NCBI GenBank assembly: GCA_017960525.1
Contig: JAGCZA010000125.1
Coordinates: 1-52,931 of the forward strand
DNA length: 52,931 nt
From: Prevotella sp.
GTDB lineage: Bacteria > Bacteroidota > Bacteroidia > Bacteroidales > Bacteroidaceae
Direction: 5' to 3'
Shown here: in pieces, positions 6,495 through 14,673 of the stretch
Layout of the letters: the number at the start of each line of letters is the position of its first letter
Position numbering within the stretch: position 1 is the stretch's first letter
Translations under genes and position numbers: made by a program
The notes under the pieces: model-generated
Seen by the model: only the letters and a program-made list of their open reading frames with translations
The model's database searches: none
Told to the model about the DNA's origin: nothing

Positions 6495-7172
6495 ATGAAA
6501 AAGTATTTGGCAGAAGCAGTAGGCACAATGGTGCTGGTACTGATGGGCTGCGGCGTGGCCGTGAGCCTGGGTTGCGACCCCGTGAACAACATTCCCGCCG
6601 TGGTAGGCACGGCATTGGCCTTTGGTCTGGCCGTGGTGGCTATGGCCTACACCATCGGCGGCATTTCCGGCTGCCACATCAACCCCGCCATCACGCTGGG
6701 CTGCTGGCTGACTGGCCGTATGGACGGCAAGGACGCCTTAGGTTATGTGTGCGGACAGGTAGTGGGCGCCTTCATCGGCTCGGCCCTACTCTACTGTCTC
6801 ACCGAGAACGTGGCCGGACTTGAGGGCACGGGTGCCAACGACCTGCAAGCCGGTGTGAGCATGCTTGGCGGTCTGCTGGCCGAAATCATCTTCACTTTCG
6901 TCTTCGTGCTCGTGGTGCTGGGAGCCACATCGAAGACCAACGGCGCCACCAACAACTTCGCCGGCCTGGCCATCGGCCTCTCGCTGGTGCTCGTCCACTT
7001 GGTGTGCATCCGCTATACCGGCACATCGGTCAACCCCGCCCGCTCTATCGCTCCCGCCGTGTTCCAGGGAGGTTCGGCCCTGGCCAACCTGTGGATCTTC
7101 ATCGTCGGCCCGCTGGTGGGTGCAGCCCTTTCCGCCGGTGTGTGGAAGATGATTCACCCCGACAAGAAATAA
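6495..7172 (+). CDS. aqpZ: Aquaporin Z-type water channel (MIP family, 225 aa)
   Basis: This is an inner-membrane channel with six predicted helices and the two hallmark half-helix motifs: GCHINPAITLG (about residue 62) and TSVNPARSIAPA (about residue 177), both with intact NPA boxes. The arginine after the second NPA forms the selectivity filter, and a histidine lies in the facing helix, which favours water over glycerol. Length is close to E. coli AqpZ (231 aa). The N-terminus MKKYLAEAVGTMVLVLMGCG is typical. A GH140-type gene follows 10 bp downstream, so the two are probably transcribed together, an unusual pairing for which I see no functional reason. Confidence 0.93.
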   Translation: MKKYLAEAVGTMVLVLMGCGVAVSLGCDPVNNIPAVVGTALAFGLAVVAMAYTIGGISGCHINPAITLGCWLTGRMDGKDALGYVCGQVVGAFIGSALLYCLTENVAGLEGTGANDLQAGVSMLGGLLAEIIFTFVFVLVVLGATSKTNGATNNFAGLAIGLSLVLVHLVCIRYTGTSVNPARSIAPAVFQGGSALANLWIFIVGPLVGAALSAGVWKMIHPDKK

Positions 7173-7182
7173 GCCCGGCAGA

Positions 7183-8613
7183 ATGAAGAAGACCTTGCTC
7201 ACTGTCCTGCTGGCCTTGCTGACGGCCACTGCCACGCAGGCGGCAAAGAAGCCCTGGGAGAACGGACGGCTGACCGTCAGGGGCCAGTATCTGGTCCACG
7301 AGAACGGTACGCCTTTCTTCTGGTTGGGCAACACGGCCTGGCTGCTGCCCGAAAGACTGAACCGCGACGAAGTGGAGTTCTTCCTCACCCGCGAGAGCGA
7401 GGAGGGCTACAACGTGGAGCAGATACAGGTGCTCGACTCCAACTATCCCACGTTCAACGTCTTCGGGCGGCAGGCCTTCGACGACAGCTTCGACTTCGAG
7501 CCATACACCCGGCCTGGCGAATACGGCTACTGGGACCATCTGGACTATATTGTTGAGATGGCCGAGCGGATGGGCATCTACATCGCTATGGACTGCATCT
7601 GGGGCGGACAGGTCAAACGGCTTACGCCTGAGAAAGCGGCGAAGTACGGTCGCTTCCTAGCCAACCGCTACAAAGACCGTCCGAACATCATCTGGATGAT
7701 TGGCGGCGACATTATGGGCGACAAGGGTATGGACTCGTGGGAGGCGCTGGCACGTGCCATCAAGGCCGTGGACAAGGTGCACCTGATGACCTTCCATCCC
7801 CGTGGGCGCACCACCAGCGCCTGGTGGTACAACGACCGCGAATGGCTCGACTTCAACATGTTCCAGAGCGGACACCGCCGTTATGGACAGCGCAACGGCG
7901 ACGGCGACTACACCATCCGCGACAATACCGAGGAGGACAACTGGCGCTATGTGGCCATGAGTTTCGGCGACAAGCAGGAGCAGATTGCCGGGCGCGAGGT
8001 GCGCGGCCCCCAGAAGCCCGTCATCGACGGCGAACCGTCGTATGAGGACATTCCTCAGGGGCTGCACGACTTCGATGCGCCGCGCTGGCAGGACTACGAC
8101 GTGCGCCGCTATGCCTACTGGGCCGTCTTTGCCGGCTGTTTCGGTCATACCTACGGCCACAACAGCATTATGCAGTTCATGCGTCCGGGCGTGCTTGGCT
8201 CGTTTGGCGCCAAGAAAGCGTGGTGGGATGCCTTAGAAGACCCTGGCTACAAGCAGATGAAGCACCTGAAACGGCTGATGAGCAGCGTGCCCTTCACCGA
8301 GGGCCGTTGCGACCAAACCGTCATCGCCAGCCCCAACGGCGAGCGCTACGACCGCATCATCGCCACCCGAGGGCAGGACTACCTGATGGCCTACAATTAC
8401 AGCGGCCGGCCTATGACGCTCGACCTGGCAAAGATTTCGGGCAAGAAAAAGAAGGTGTGGCTGATGAACCCCGCCGACGGCAGCCTGCAATATCTGGGCG
8501 AATATCCCAACGGGAAGGCTGACTTCGCTTTCGACGGCGCCTATCTGCGCGGCAGCGACCGCGTGGTCATCGCCATAGACAGCAGCAAAAACTATTTTGA
8601 CAAATGGCATTGA
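7183..8613 (+). CDS. Exported GH140-type glycosidase (DUF4038 with collagen-binding-like C-terminal domain, 476 aa)
   Basis: A signal peptide (MKKTLLTVLLALLTATATQA) precedes a (beta/alpha)8 domain of the DUF4038/GH140 type. Diagnostic segments are PFFWLGNTAWLLPERLNRDE, YLTREx-like FLTRESEEGYNVEQIQVL, RYKDRPNIIWMIGGDI, MTFHPRG and KPVIDGEPSYEDIP. The aspartate after IGG and the glutamate in DGEPSYE fit the catalytic pair of the family. The last 90 residues (YDRIIATRGQDYLMAYNYSG...) match the small beta domain called putative collagen-binding. The known GH140 member is a Bacteroides apiosidase acting on rhamnogalacturonan II side chains, so pectin apiose is the likely target, but related DUF4038 proteins may act on other sugars. 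The coding sequence overlaps the carbonic anhydrase gene by 10 bp. Confidence 0.82.
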   Translation: MKKTLLTVLLALLTATATQAAKKPWENGRLTVRGQYLVHENGTPFFWLGNTAWLLPERLNRDEVEFFLTRESEEGYNVEQIQVLDSNYPTFNVFGRQAFDDSFDFEPYTRPGEYGYWDHLDYIVEMAERMGIYIAMDCIWGGQVKRLTPEKAAKYGRFLANRYKDRPNIIWMIGGDIMGDKGMDSWEALARAIKAVDKVHLMTFHPRGRTTSAWWYNDREWLDFNMFQSGHRRYGQRNGDGDYTIRDNTEEDNWRYVAMSFGDKQEQIAGREVRGPQKPVIDGEPSYEDIPQGLHDFDAPRWQDYDVRRYAYWAVFAGCFGHTYGHNSIMQFMRPGVLGSFGAKKAWWDALEDPGYKQMKHLKRLMSSVPFTEGRCDQTVIASPNGERYDRIIATRGQDYLMAYNYSGRPMTLDLAKISGKKKKVWLMNPADGSLQYLGEYPNGKADFAFDGAYLRGSDRVVIAIDSSKNYFDKWH

Positions 8614-9122
8614 TAAAATCGTATAAAGGTCTTTCGCCCAAGTGGGGGAAGGACTGCTACTTCAGCGAAAACGCCACCATCGTGGGCGACGTGACTATGG
8701 GTGACGAATGTTCAGTGTGGTTCAACGCCGTGGTGCGGGGCGACGTGGCTCCCATCACCATCGGCGACCGTACCAACGTGCAGGACGGCAGTTGCGTGCA
8801 CGTGACCCACGACACAGGCCCCACACACATTGGCAGCGACGTGACCATCGGCCACAACGTGACCGTCCACGCCTGCACCATCCGCGACGGCGCCCTCATC
8901 GGTATGGGGGCCACGCTGCTCGACGGGTGTGAGATTGGGGAAGGGTCTATTGTTGCCGCTGGCGCCCTGGTGCTACAGAACACCAAGATTCCCGCCCACG
9001 AGATATGGGGCGGTGTGCCGGCCAAATACCTGAAGCCTACGCGCCCAGGCCAGACCGACAATGCCGCGCACTATGTGGCGTACTCAAAGGAATATCTCAA
9101 GGAGCAAGGGGAACTGTCTTGA
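8604..9122 (+). CDS. Gamma-class carbonic anhydrase family protein (172 aa)
   Basis: The protein is a left-handed beta-helix of hexapeptide repeats (for example ATIVGDVTMGDECSVWFNAV, then IGSDVTIGHNVTVHACTI). The zinc-binding histidines of the gamma carbonic anhydrase group are visible in CVHVTHD and IGHNVTVHAC. The C-terminal WGGVPAKYLKPT is typical. It resembles YrdA/PaaY-type proteins, cytoplasmic trimers; true hydration activity varies in the family. The ATG at 8604 lies inside the end of the GH140 gene (10-bp overlap), so translation is probably coupled. Its 3' end overlaps the 3' end of the convergent phytase-like gene by 26 bp. Confidence 0.9.
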   Translation: MALIKSYKGLSPKWGKDCYFSENATIVGDVTMGDECSVWFNAVVRGDVAPITIGDRTNVQDGSCVHVTHDTGPTHIGSDVTIGHNVTVHACTIRDGALIGMGATLLDGCEIGEGSIVAAGALVLQNTKIPAHEIWGGVPAKYLKPTRPGQTDNAAHYVAYSKEYLKEQGELS

Positions 9123-9993
9123 ACCAGTCGCGCAGGATGCCCTTTGACTGGTTCTGCGAGTCGGCAATGAGCAGCAACTTATGCCCGCCCAGGTGGCACA
9201 TTCCCTCGTAGTTGGCAAACTTACGGCTGAAGAGATTCAACCGTGTCTTAAACTGCAGGAGCAACCGCTTCTGCAGTTTTTCGTCTTCGGCAGGCTGCAC
9301 TTCGTAGATGCGGATGACGGTGGAAGCCCCTATCTTCAGCCGAGGCACTTTGATTTGCCGCTCCAGCACCAGCAGGCGACCGTCGGGCAGGGCGCACAGT
9401 TCCGCCACGCCGTGGAAATGCTTGCGGCTAATAGGCGCATCGGGGCTGTAGAGGTACTGGCAACGGGGCTTCAGGTCATTGCCGAAGGTCTGTATGCGCA
9501 GCAGCGAGTCGCCGGGCAGCGGCCTTTCGGTAGTGGTGAAGAAGAGTTGGCGCGTGCTGTCGTATGCCAGCGACTCCAGGCCGAAGTTCTTGTTGGCCTT
9601 TGCGAAGTGTGGCGGCATCTCCAGCCGTCGCCCCGTCAATTGACCTTCCAATGTGTACTCCAGCACCTCATTGTCCTTCTCACCAGAAATAAAGACGGTA
9701 TTGGTGGCAGGGCAGTAGCAGATGCCCTCGCCGTCGCGGTTAGGCTGTCCGCTGGAGCGGAACCCCTCGTCGGCTATGGCCGTAATGCGGCCTTTCACGG
9801 TATCGGTCTCGATGTTGAAGACAGAGAAGCCGTCCTCCTCCGACTTGTCGTTCACCACAGCATAGCGACCGGCCCCTATATGGCAGATGCCACTATAGTT
9901 GCCAGCCGCTATCTGTTTGGGAAAATGCTGCTGTGCTGCCGCTCCGAAAGGCAGCAGCACAGCGGCAATGACGATGGGGAAACGGTTTGTCAT
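9097..9993 (-). CDS. Exported phytase-like/esterase-like beta-propeller protein (298 aa)
   Basis: A signal peptide (MTNRFPIVIAAVLLPFGAAA) precedes a single domain with the layout of the 'esterase-like activity of phytase' family (PF13449): a YSGICHIGAGRYAVVND start, FRSSGQPNRDGEGICYCPAT, GLESLAYDS, a late HGVAELCALPDGRLLVLER and KFANYEGMCHLGGHKLLLIAD. These repeated acidic and glycine segments form propeller blades and probable calcium sites. The reaction is unknown; phosphate ester cleavage is only suggested by the family name. Its ATG overlaps the stop of the large PL11 gene by 4 bp (ATGA), so it is translated from the same mRNA. It has no DLQGR or dockerin-like tail, unlike its neighbour. 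Confidence 0.82.
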   Translation of the reverse strand: MTNRFPIVIAAVLLPFGAAAQQHFPKQIAAGNYSGICHIGAGRYAVVNDKSEEDGFSVFNIETDTVKGRITAIADEGFRSSGQPNRDGEGICYCPATNTVFISGEKDNEVLEYTLEGQLTGRRLEMPPHFAKANKNFGLESLAYDSTRQLFFTTTERPLPGDSLLRIQTFGNDLKPRCQYLYSPDAPISRKHFHGVAELCALPDGRLLVLERQIKVPRLKIGASTVIRIYEVQPAEDEKLQKRLLLQFKTRLNLFSRKFANYEGMCHLGGHKLLLIADSQNQSKGILRDWFKTVPLAP

Positions 9994-12900
9994 GGCCTCT
10001 TCTGGCCTGCCACCTTCTTTCCGCCGACGATGTAGAGGCCCTTCTTCTGCGGTGAACTGACCTTGCGCCCTTGCAGGTCGTAGGCATCGGAAGCGCCAAC
10101 AGAGGTGTTGTGCAGACTTTCGATGGCGGTGATGCCAGTCACACGCAGCTTACCGTCGACAAGCAAGGTCGAGGCGTCAAAGGCGTATGAGAGGGTTTCC
10201 GACTCAACCTTTACGAAGAAATTGCCCGTGTGGGTGCCACTGGTGAAGACAGTTATCTCATCGCCCACATTGAGCTTTCGCGTGGAGGGAATGACCACGC
10301 AGATGGTGTCGCCGTTATGCTTGACATTGCCCTGGACATCTATTTTGCTGTTGTTCGTAGCCGAGAGCTTGCAGCGTACCGTCGAGCCGGCGTTGAGCGT
10401 CAAGTTGCCCTTCAGGCGCAGCGTGCCAGGTATGGAGAGTATGCCGCCCGCGATGGTGCCGCCCTCGTTCACGGTGACGCTCTGCGCCAAGGCGTTGCCT
10501 TGCAGCGTGCCGCCGCTGTTCACGGTGATGAGGCCAGTGGTGAATGTGTCGGACGAAGTGTTGCTCAGTTCCAGCGTGCCGCCATTGACGGTGATGGGGG
10601 CCGTATGTCCTGGTGTTGCCAGTGTGAGTTTGCCTTCGCCCACCTTGACGACGCTCTTGGCCTTGAGCAGTCCGCTGAAGCGGGTGTCGGTGTTCAGATA
10701 GCCCACCTGGTAGGTGCTCTGTGAACCGCCGAGCACACCGTCGGTGGCGGTGCCTGAGAGCGAGCCTATCTTCAGCGTGGCCGTGGCCTCGCTGCCGCCG
10801 CCGCTCTGCATGAACGACAGAGTGGTGCCAGCTCCTACGACGAGCTTGGTCTTGCTCATGTCGGCTGCACTTGTCATCAGACGGAAGTTGCCGCCGTCGC
10901 CGATGGCGGTCAACTGGCCCTCGAACTGCGAGAAGTTGGCTCCAACATCACAGCGCACGTACTTGGTCTGGATGGTCAGGTTGCCACTGCCTTTTATCGT
11001 GCCATTGATTTTGCCGCGTGAGGAGCCTACAATCTTGTTCGTGGTGCCTTCCTGCACGGTGATGATATGGTTCAGCGTGGGCACGGTGGAGGTGGAGTTC
11101 ACATCTATCTGATGCACCTCGCCACCGGCCAGCAGCATCGGCGAGCCGCTCTTGCCGAAAGTGGCGTTCCAGGCTCCCTGTGCCACCTTGCCCTTCTTCA
11201 CGATGAGGCCGGCAAAGTTGTTGGTGCCGCCGTAGGAGAAGTTCAGTTGGCCCGCGCCGTCCTTGACGAGGTAGCCTGTGCCGCTGACCTGTCCTTTCAA
11301 CGAAAGCGAACTGTTGGACTGGGTAATCTTGATTGTAGCGGTATCGGTAAGGGTGATTTGGCGGTCGGTACCCATATTGTCCTTTGAGAGGACAAGCGTG
11401 CCGCCGTTGAGTTGCAAGTTGTTCTTGGCAGCGGTAGCCTCACCAATGGCACTCTTCTGTCCTCCGTCGTAGAAGTTAGGTACGGTGAGTATGCCGCCAT
11501 TAACGATAGTCTTGCCCGTGTAGTCGCTGTACTTCATATTGAGCGTCACGTCGGCATCCTGCGCTACGATCACGTCGCCCTCGCCGCTGATGCCGCCCTC
11601 GCCGTTGAGGATGTACTTGCCACTCTCGAAGGTGACACCGTTAGTGACCATCATTTCATTGACAGTAATGGTTTTCTGCAAACCCTGTGCACCAAACACA
11701 ACAGCATCGCCTGCAACAAACGCCGTAGAACCGTTGAAGTCGAAATTCTGTGTCTTATAGTCCCACACATTGCTCTCATAGCCATACCACAACACGTTCT
11801 GCTGCGGAGCACGGCTGCCATTGATGACTAGCACCAGCTTGTTGTCCTTCACCACGAGGTCGTAGTTGATGCCCTCTAGTCCGCGAGTCTTCAGCATCGA
11901 CGGGTCGCAGGTGAGCGTGCCGGTACACTCGGCAATGACATACTCAGCGGCATCCTTTGTCGTCAGGTTCACAGTAATGTAGTTGGTGTTTTTGAAAGTG
12001 AGGTCGCCCTCGACGCTTATGTAGCTGCTAAATGGCCTTGTGCCATAAGAATTGCCCATAAAGCCTGCTGTCACCTCTATATAGACATTGCCGGGTAGCG
12101 TCATACTCTTCTCCGACGTGATGACCCCCTCGACGATGGCATCCTCATCATCGATGGCGGTGCCGGGCAAAAGTCGGCAGCCCTCATAGTTGAGCGCACC
12201 CTCGAAAATAATGGTGTCCTTCAGGCAGACATTGCCGCTCAACGTGCCCTTTGCGCGTAGTTCCACAGGGCTGGCAATATCACCGCTCACCTGTAGCGTG
12301 CCCTCGCTAATGATGGTCTTGCCCGTGTGCTTCAGCCATCCGGCAAGGAAGGCCTTGCCCTGCATTGACTTGATGAGTTGGCCAGAGCCAGTAGTGACTA
12401 TGCCATTCGTGGCTCCAAAGTGGGCGCTACAGATTTCGTAGTCGTGGCCGCGTGGGGTCATCAGATAGATGGCAGGAGCGTTAAAAGGCTTGTCGACATA
12501 AATTATCTCGCTGTTGTCACCCGAAATGTCGAACATCAGGCTCTTGCCGTCGGCGTAGGTTGCTGACTGGGTCATGTCGAAAGTGGCAAAACCGCTTTCC
12601 ACGCTGTTGCCGCCCTTCCAGCGCAGGTCGGCGGTGAAAACCGGCGGCAGGGGTGGCATGGGCATGTCGCCGCCGAGGTAGAAGCCAGTGTTGGGGTGCT
12701 GGTAGTAGCCGCGTGTGGTGCAGTCGCCACGGTAGTGCGGGTCTTGCTGCAGGCAATAGATGCTATATTCTGTAGGCATGGCGGTGGTGTAGCCCACCAG
12801 TCCGGTGCAACTCTCGTCGTTCTGCTTGGCAAGGATGACCTCCTCGCGCCAGTCGCCTACCATATCGCCCATAAAAGCGGGGCGGGTGCCGTTGGCGGCG

Positions 12901-14639
12901 TGAGTGGCCCATGTGCTTTCCTGTGAGAACTCTACGAGGCGGGCCTTGTTCAGCACTTGTGTTACCATCAGGTTTGTGCCCCAACCGCTGCCGCCGGGTG
13001 ACGACAGTTCTTCGCGCTGCAGGTCGCCGTTCCACCACACGCCCTCGAACATCTGCTTGATGCCGCAGCCGGAGCGGGTGTAGTTGGTCTTTTCGCCCTT
13101 GCAGTCGTAGATGTAGTCGTCGGTGAAACTGTAGAGTTCGTAGCCTTTGCGCGAAGCGTCGACATCCATACAGGCACCACGCCCCACGTCGTAGACGCTG
13201 GGCAGATACCACTCCTTGATGCGCTCGGCGGTGCGTGCGTCGTAAATTAACTGGCCCAGAAGGGCGCTCTGCTGTATGGCATAAACCTCCAGGCCGGGGC
13301 GGTCGGGGTCGATGTCGCTGAGCACGTAACGGTCGCCGTGACCGATGCCTGGTGATGCGAACCAGCCGTTCTTGGGGTTCACCGAATAGCCGCCCTGTAT
13401 CATCTCGTCGGTACCATCGCCGTCGACATCGGCCACACGCAACTGATGGAATTCGGCCGGCCAGGGACGCTTGTCGTTGCGGCTCCAGGTCTTGTCGTGG
13501 TGCCAGTTGGTCGGCGTGCCGCCCGTCCAGTCATACTCCCAGGTGAAGACGTAGTTGTGGTGTGTTTTGTTGGTATCGCGGTCGAGGCACTCCATCACGA
13601 GCGAGGGGTGCAGGCCGTCGAGGTAGCAGATGGCGAAGTGGCCGTCCATGGCCGAATAGCCGTCGCTCATATAGTCGGCACGGTTGTCGCGGGTATAGCG
13701 GTCGGCACCATCAGTCACCTCATTGTATTTCAGTTCATTGCAGGCAATCTCCTCGCCCGTCAGACCATCGATGACGGAGACGTAGAAGGGGCGGTTGCGC
13801 TTCGACTGGGTGCGGTAGTCCACGATGCCGTCGCCATCGACGTCGGCTACTGTGCTGCCTTTGGCATACAGGCCCCAGGTCTCGTTTTTCTTGTCCCAGA
13901 AGCGGGTGCCGTCGCTGGCGCGTATCATCACCTCGCAACGTCCGTCGCAATTGATGTCGTAGGCCACCACCATATCGTTCTGGCCGCCGCTGATGTTTAC
14001 ATTGGGGCCCATATCGACAGTCCAGAGCAGGGTGCCATCGAGTCGGTATGCCTGAATCTTATGGGTGGTCGTGGCGGTGTTCTCCGTGTTGTCGGCATCG
14101 TCGGAGACGGCACTGGCATATAGGCGGTCGCACACCACGGCATCGAACTCACCGTCGCCGTCGGTGTCCATCGGCCAGACGAACTTGGTGCGGTAGTCGT
14201 TGCGGCGAATGACATTGTCGTCGAAGTTGAAGTCGAACCACACGTTGGGGTATGCCTGCGTCTTGTAGAGGAAGGGGGCACTCATCGGCCCTTCCTTGCC
14301 GTCGGGGCTGATGGCTGTCACGGCATATTCCGTATTGTTGGTGAGTGTGGCTTGCAGGCAGGTCACCTTTAGTGGTGTAGTGTTGATTTTGGTGTAACTG
14401 GCAGTACCTGCCGCCCGTTTATAGACGTTGTAGGTAGTGCCGTCAGGCTCTTGCGCCAGTTTGCGCCAGGAGATGAGCGACCCCTGACCGCCGGTGCTGG
14501 CGACGCTGCGAATGGTGCTGCCGGAACGATTGACGGCAACGACCCCTCGCCCCAGTGGCTGCTGAAGACGCTGGGCAAAAGTCAATGTTGGCAATGCGGT
14601 GAGTAGTGACAACATTGTCAAAGACAAGAATTTGTTCAT
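9990..14639 (-). CDS. PL11 rhamnogalacturonan lyase fused to autotransporter-like beta-helix repeats and DLQGR tail (1549 aa)
   Basis: After a signal peptide (MNKFLSLTMLSLLTALPTLTFA) comes an FN3-like domain (about 25-125). A PL11 catalytic beta-propeller follows (about 130-690), with calcium-loop repeats such as DTDGDGEFDAVVCD, DINCDGRCEV and DVDGDGIVDYRT, and the family blocks GHGDRYVLSDIDP and MGDMVGDWREEVIL. Normal PL11 proteins end near 620-650 aa. This one goes on for about 850 residues of right-handed-helix-like repeats (TIVNGGILTVPNF, LQLNGGTLVLSKD, ITVNGGTLELSNT, SVTVNEGGTIAGGIL). These have the form of passenger-associated (PATR) repeats. The end is YDLQGRKV...KGLYIVGGKKV, a sorting-type tail. 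The enzyme would cleave rhamnogalacturonan I by beta-elimination at the cell surface, while the repeat stalk may display it. It starts 34 bp after the rsh gene; no separate promoter is evident. Confidence 0.88.
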   Translation of the reverse strand: MNKFLSLTMLSLLTALPTLTFAQRLQQPLGRGVVAVNRSGSTIRSVASTGGQGSLISWRKLAQEPDGTTYNVYKRAAGTASYTKINTTPLKVTCLQATLTNNTEYAVTAISPDGKEGPMSAPFLYKTQAYPNVWFDFNFDDNVIRRNDYRTKFVWPMDTDGDGEFDAVVCDRLYASAVSDDADNTENTATTTHKIQAYRLDGTLLWTVDMGPNVNISGGQNDMVVAYDINCDGRCEVMIRASDGTRFWDKKNETWGLYAKGSTVADVDGDGIVDYRTQSKRNRPFYVSVIDGLTGEEIACNELKYNEVTDGADRYTRDNRADYMSDGYSAMDGHFAICYLDGLHPSLVMECLDRDTNKTHHNYVFTWEYDWTGGTPTNWHHDKTWSRNDKRPWPAEFHQLRVADVDGDGTDEMIQGGYSVNPKNGWFASPGIGHGDRYVLSDIDPDRPGLEVYAIQQSALLGQLIYDARTAERIKEWYLPSVYDVGRGACMDVDASRKGYELYSFTDDYIYDCKGEKTNYTRSGCGIKQMFEGVWWNGDLQREELSSPGGSGWGTNLMVTQVLNKARLVEFSQESTWATHAANGTRPAFMGDMVGDWREEVILAKQNDESCTGLVGYTTAMPTEYSIYCLQQDPHYRGDCTTRGYYQHPNTGFYLGGDMPMPPLPPVFTADLRWKGGNSVESGFATFDMTQSATYADGKSLMFDISGDNSEIIYVDKPFNAPAIYLMTPRGHDYEICSAHFGATNGIVTTGSGQLIKSMQGKAFLAGWLKHTGKTIISEGTLQVSGDIASPVELRAKGTLSGNVCLKDTIIFEGALNYEGCRLLPGTAIDDEDAIVEGVITSEKSMTLPGNVYIEVTAGFMGNSYGTRPFSSYISVEGDLTFKNTNYITVNLTTKDAAEYVIAECTGTLTCDPSMLKTRGLEGINYDLVVKDNKLVLVINGSRAPQQNVLWYGYESNVWDYKTQNFDFNGSTAFVAGDAVVFGAQGLQKTITVNEMMVTNGVTFESGKYILNGEGGISGEGDVIVAQDADVTLNMKYSDYTGKTIVNGGILTVPNFYDGGQKSAIGEATAAKNNLQLNGGTLVLSKDNMGTDRQITLTDTATIKITQSNSSLSLKGQVSGTGYLVKDGAGQLNFSYGGTNNFAGLIVKKGKVAQGAWNATFGKSGSPMLLAGGEVHQIDVNSTSTVPTLNHIITVQEGTTNKIVGSSRGKINGTIKGSGNLTIQTKYVRCDVGANFSQFEGQLTAIGDGGNFRLMTSAADMSKTKLVVGAGTTLSFMQSGGGSEATATLKIGSLSGTATDGVLGGSQSTYQVGYLNTDTRFSGLLKAKSVVKVGEGKLTLATPGHTAPITVNGGTLELSNTSSDTFTTGLITVNSGGTLQGNALAQSVTVNEGGTIAGGILSIPGTLRLKGNLTLNAGSTVRCKLSATNNSKIDVQGNVKHNGDTICVVIPSTRKLNVGDEITVFTSGTHTGNFFVKVESETLSYAFDASTLLVDGKLRVTGITAIESLHNTSVGASDAYDLQGRKVSSPQKKGLYIVGGKKVAGQKRP

Positions 14640-14673
14640 AAAGGTAGTTAGTAGTTAGTTAATGATAGTTGCT

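Noticed and set aside
6495-8613. Polysaccharide utilisation locus in the strict sense
   Set aside because: No SusC/SusD-like pair or hybrid two-component sensor is in the window; the glycan genes are scattered among housekeeping genes.
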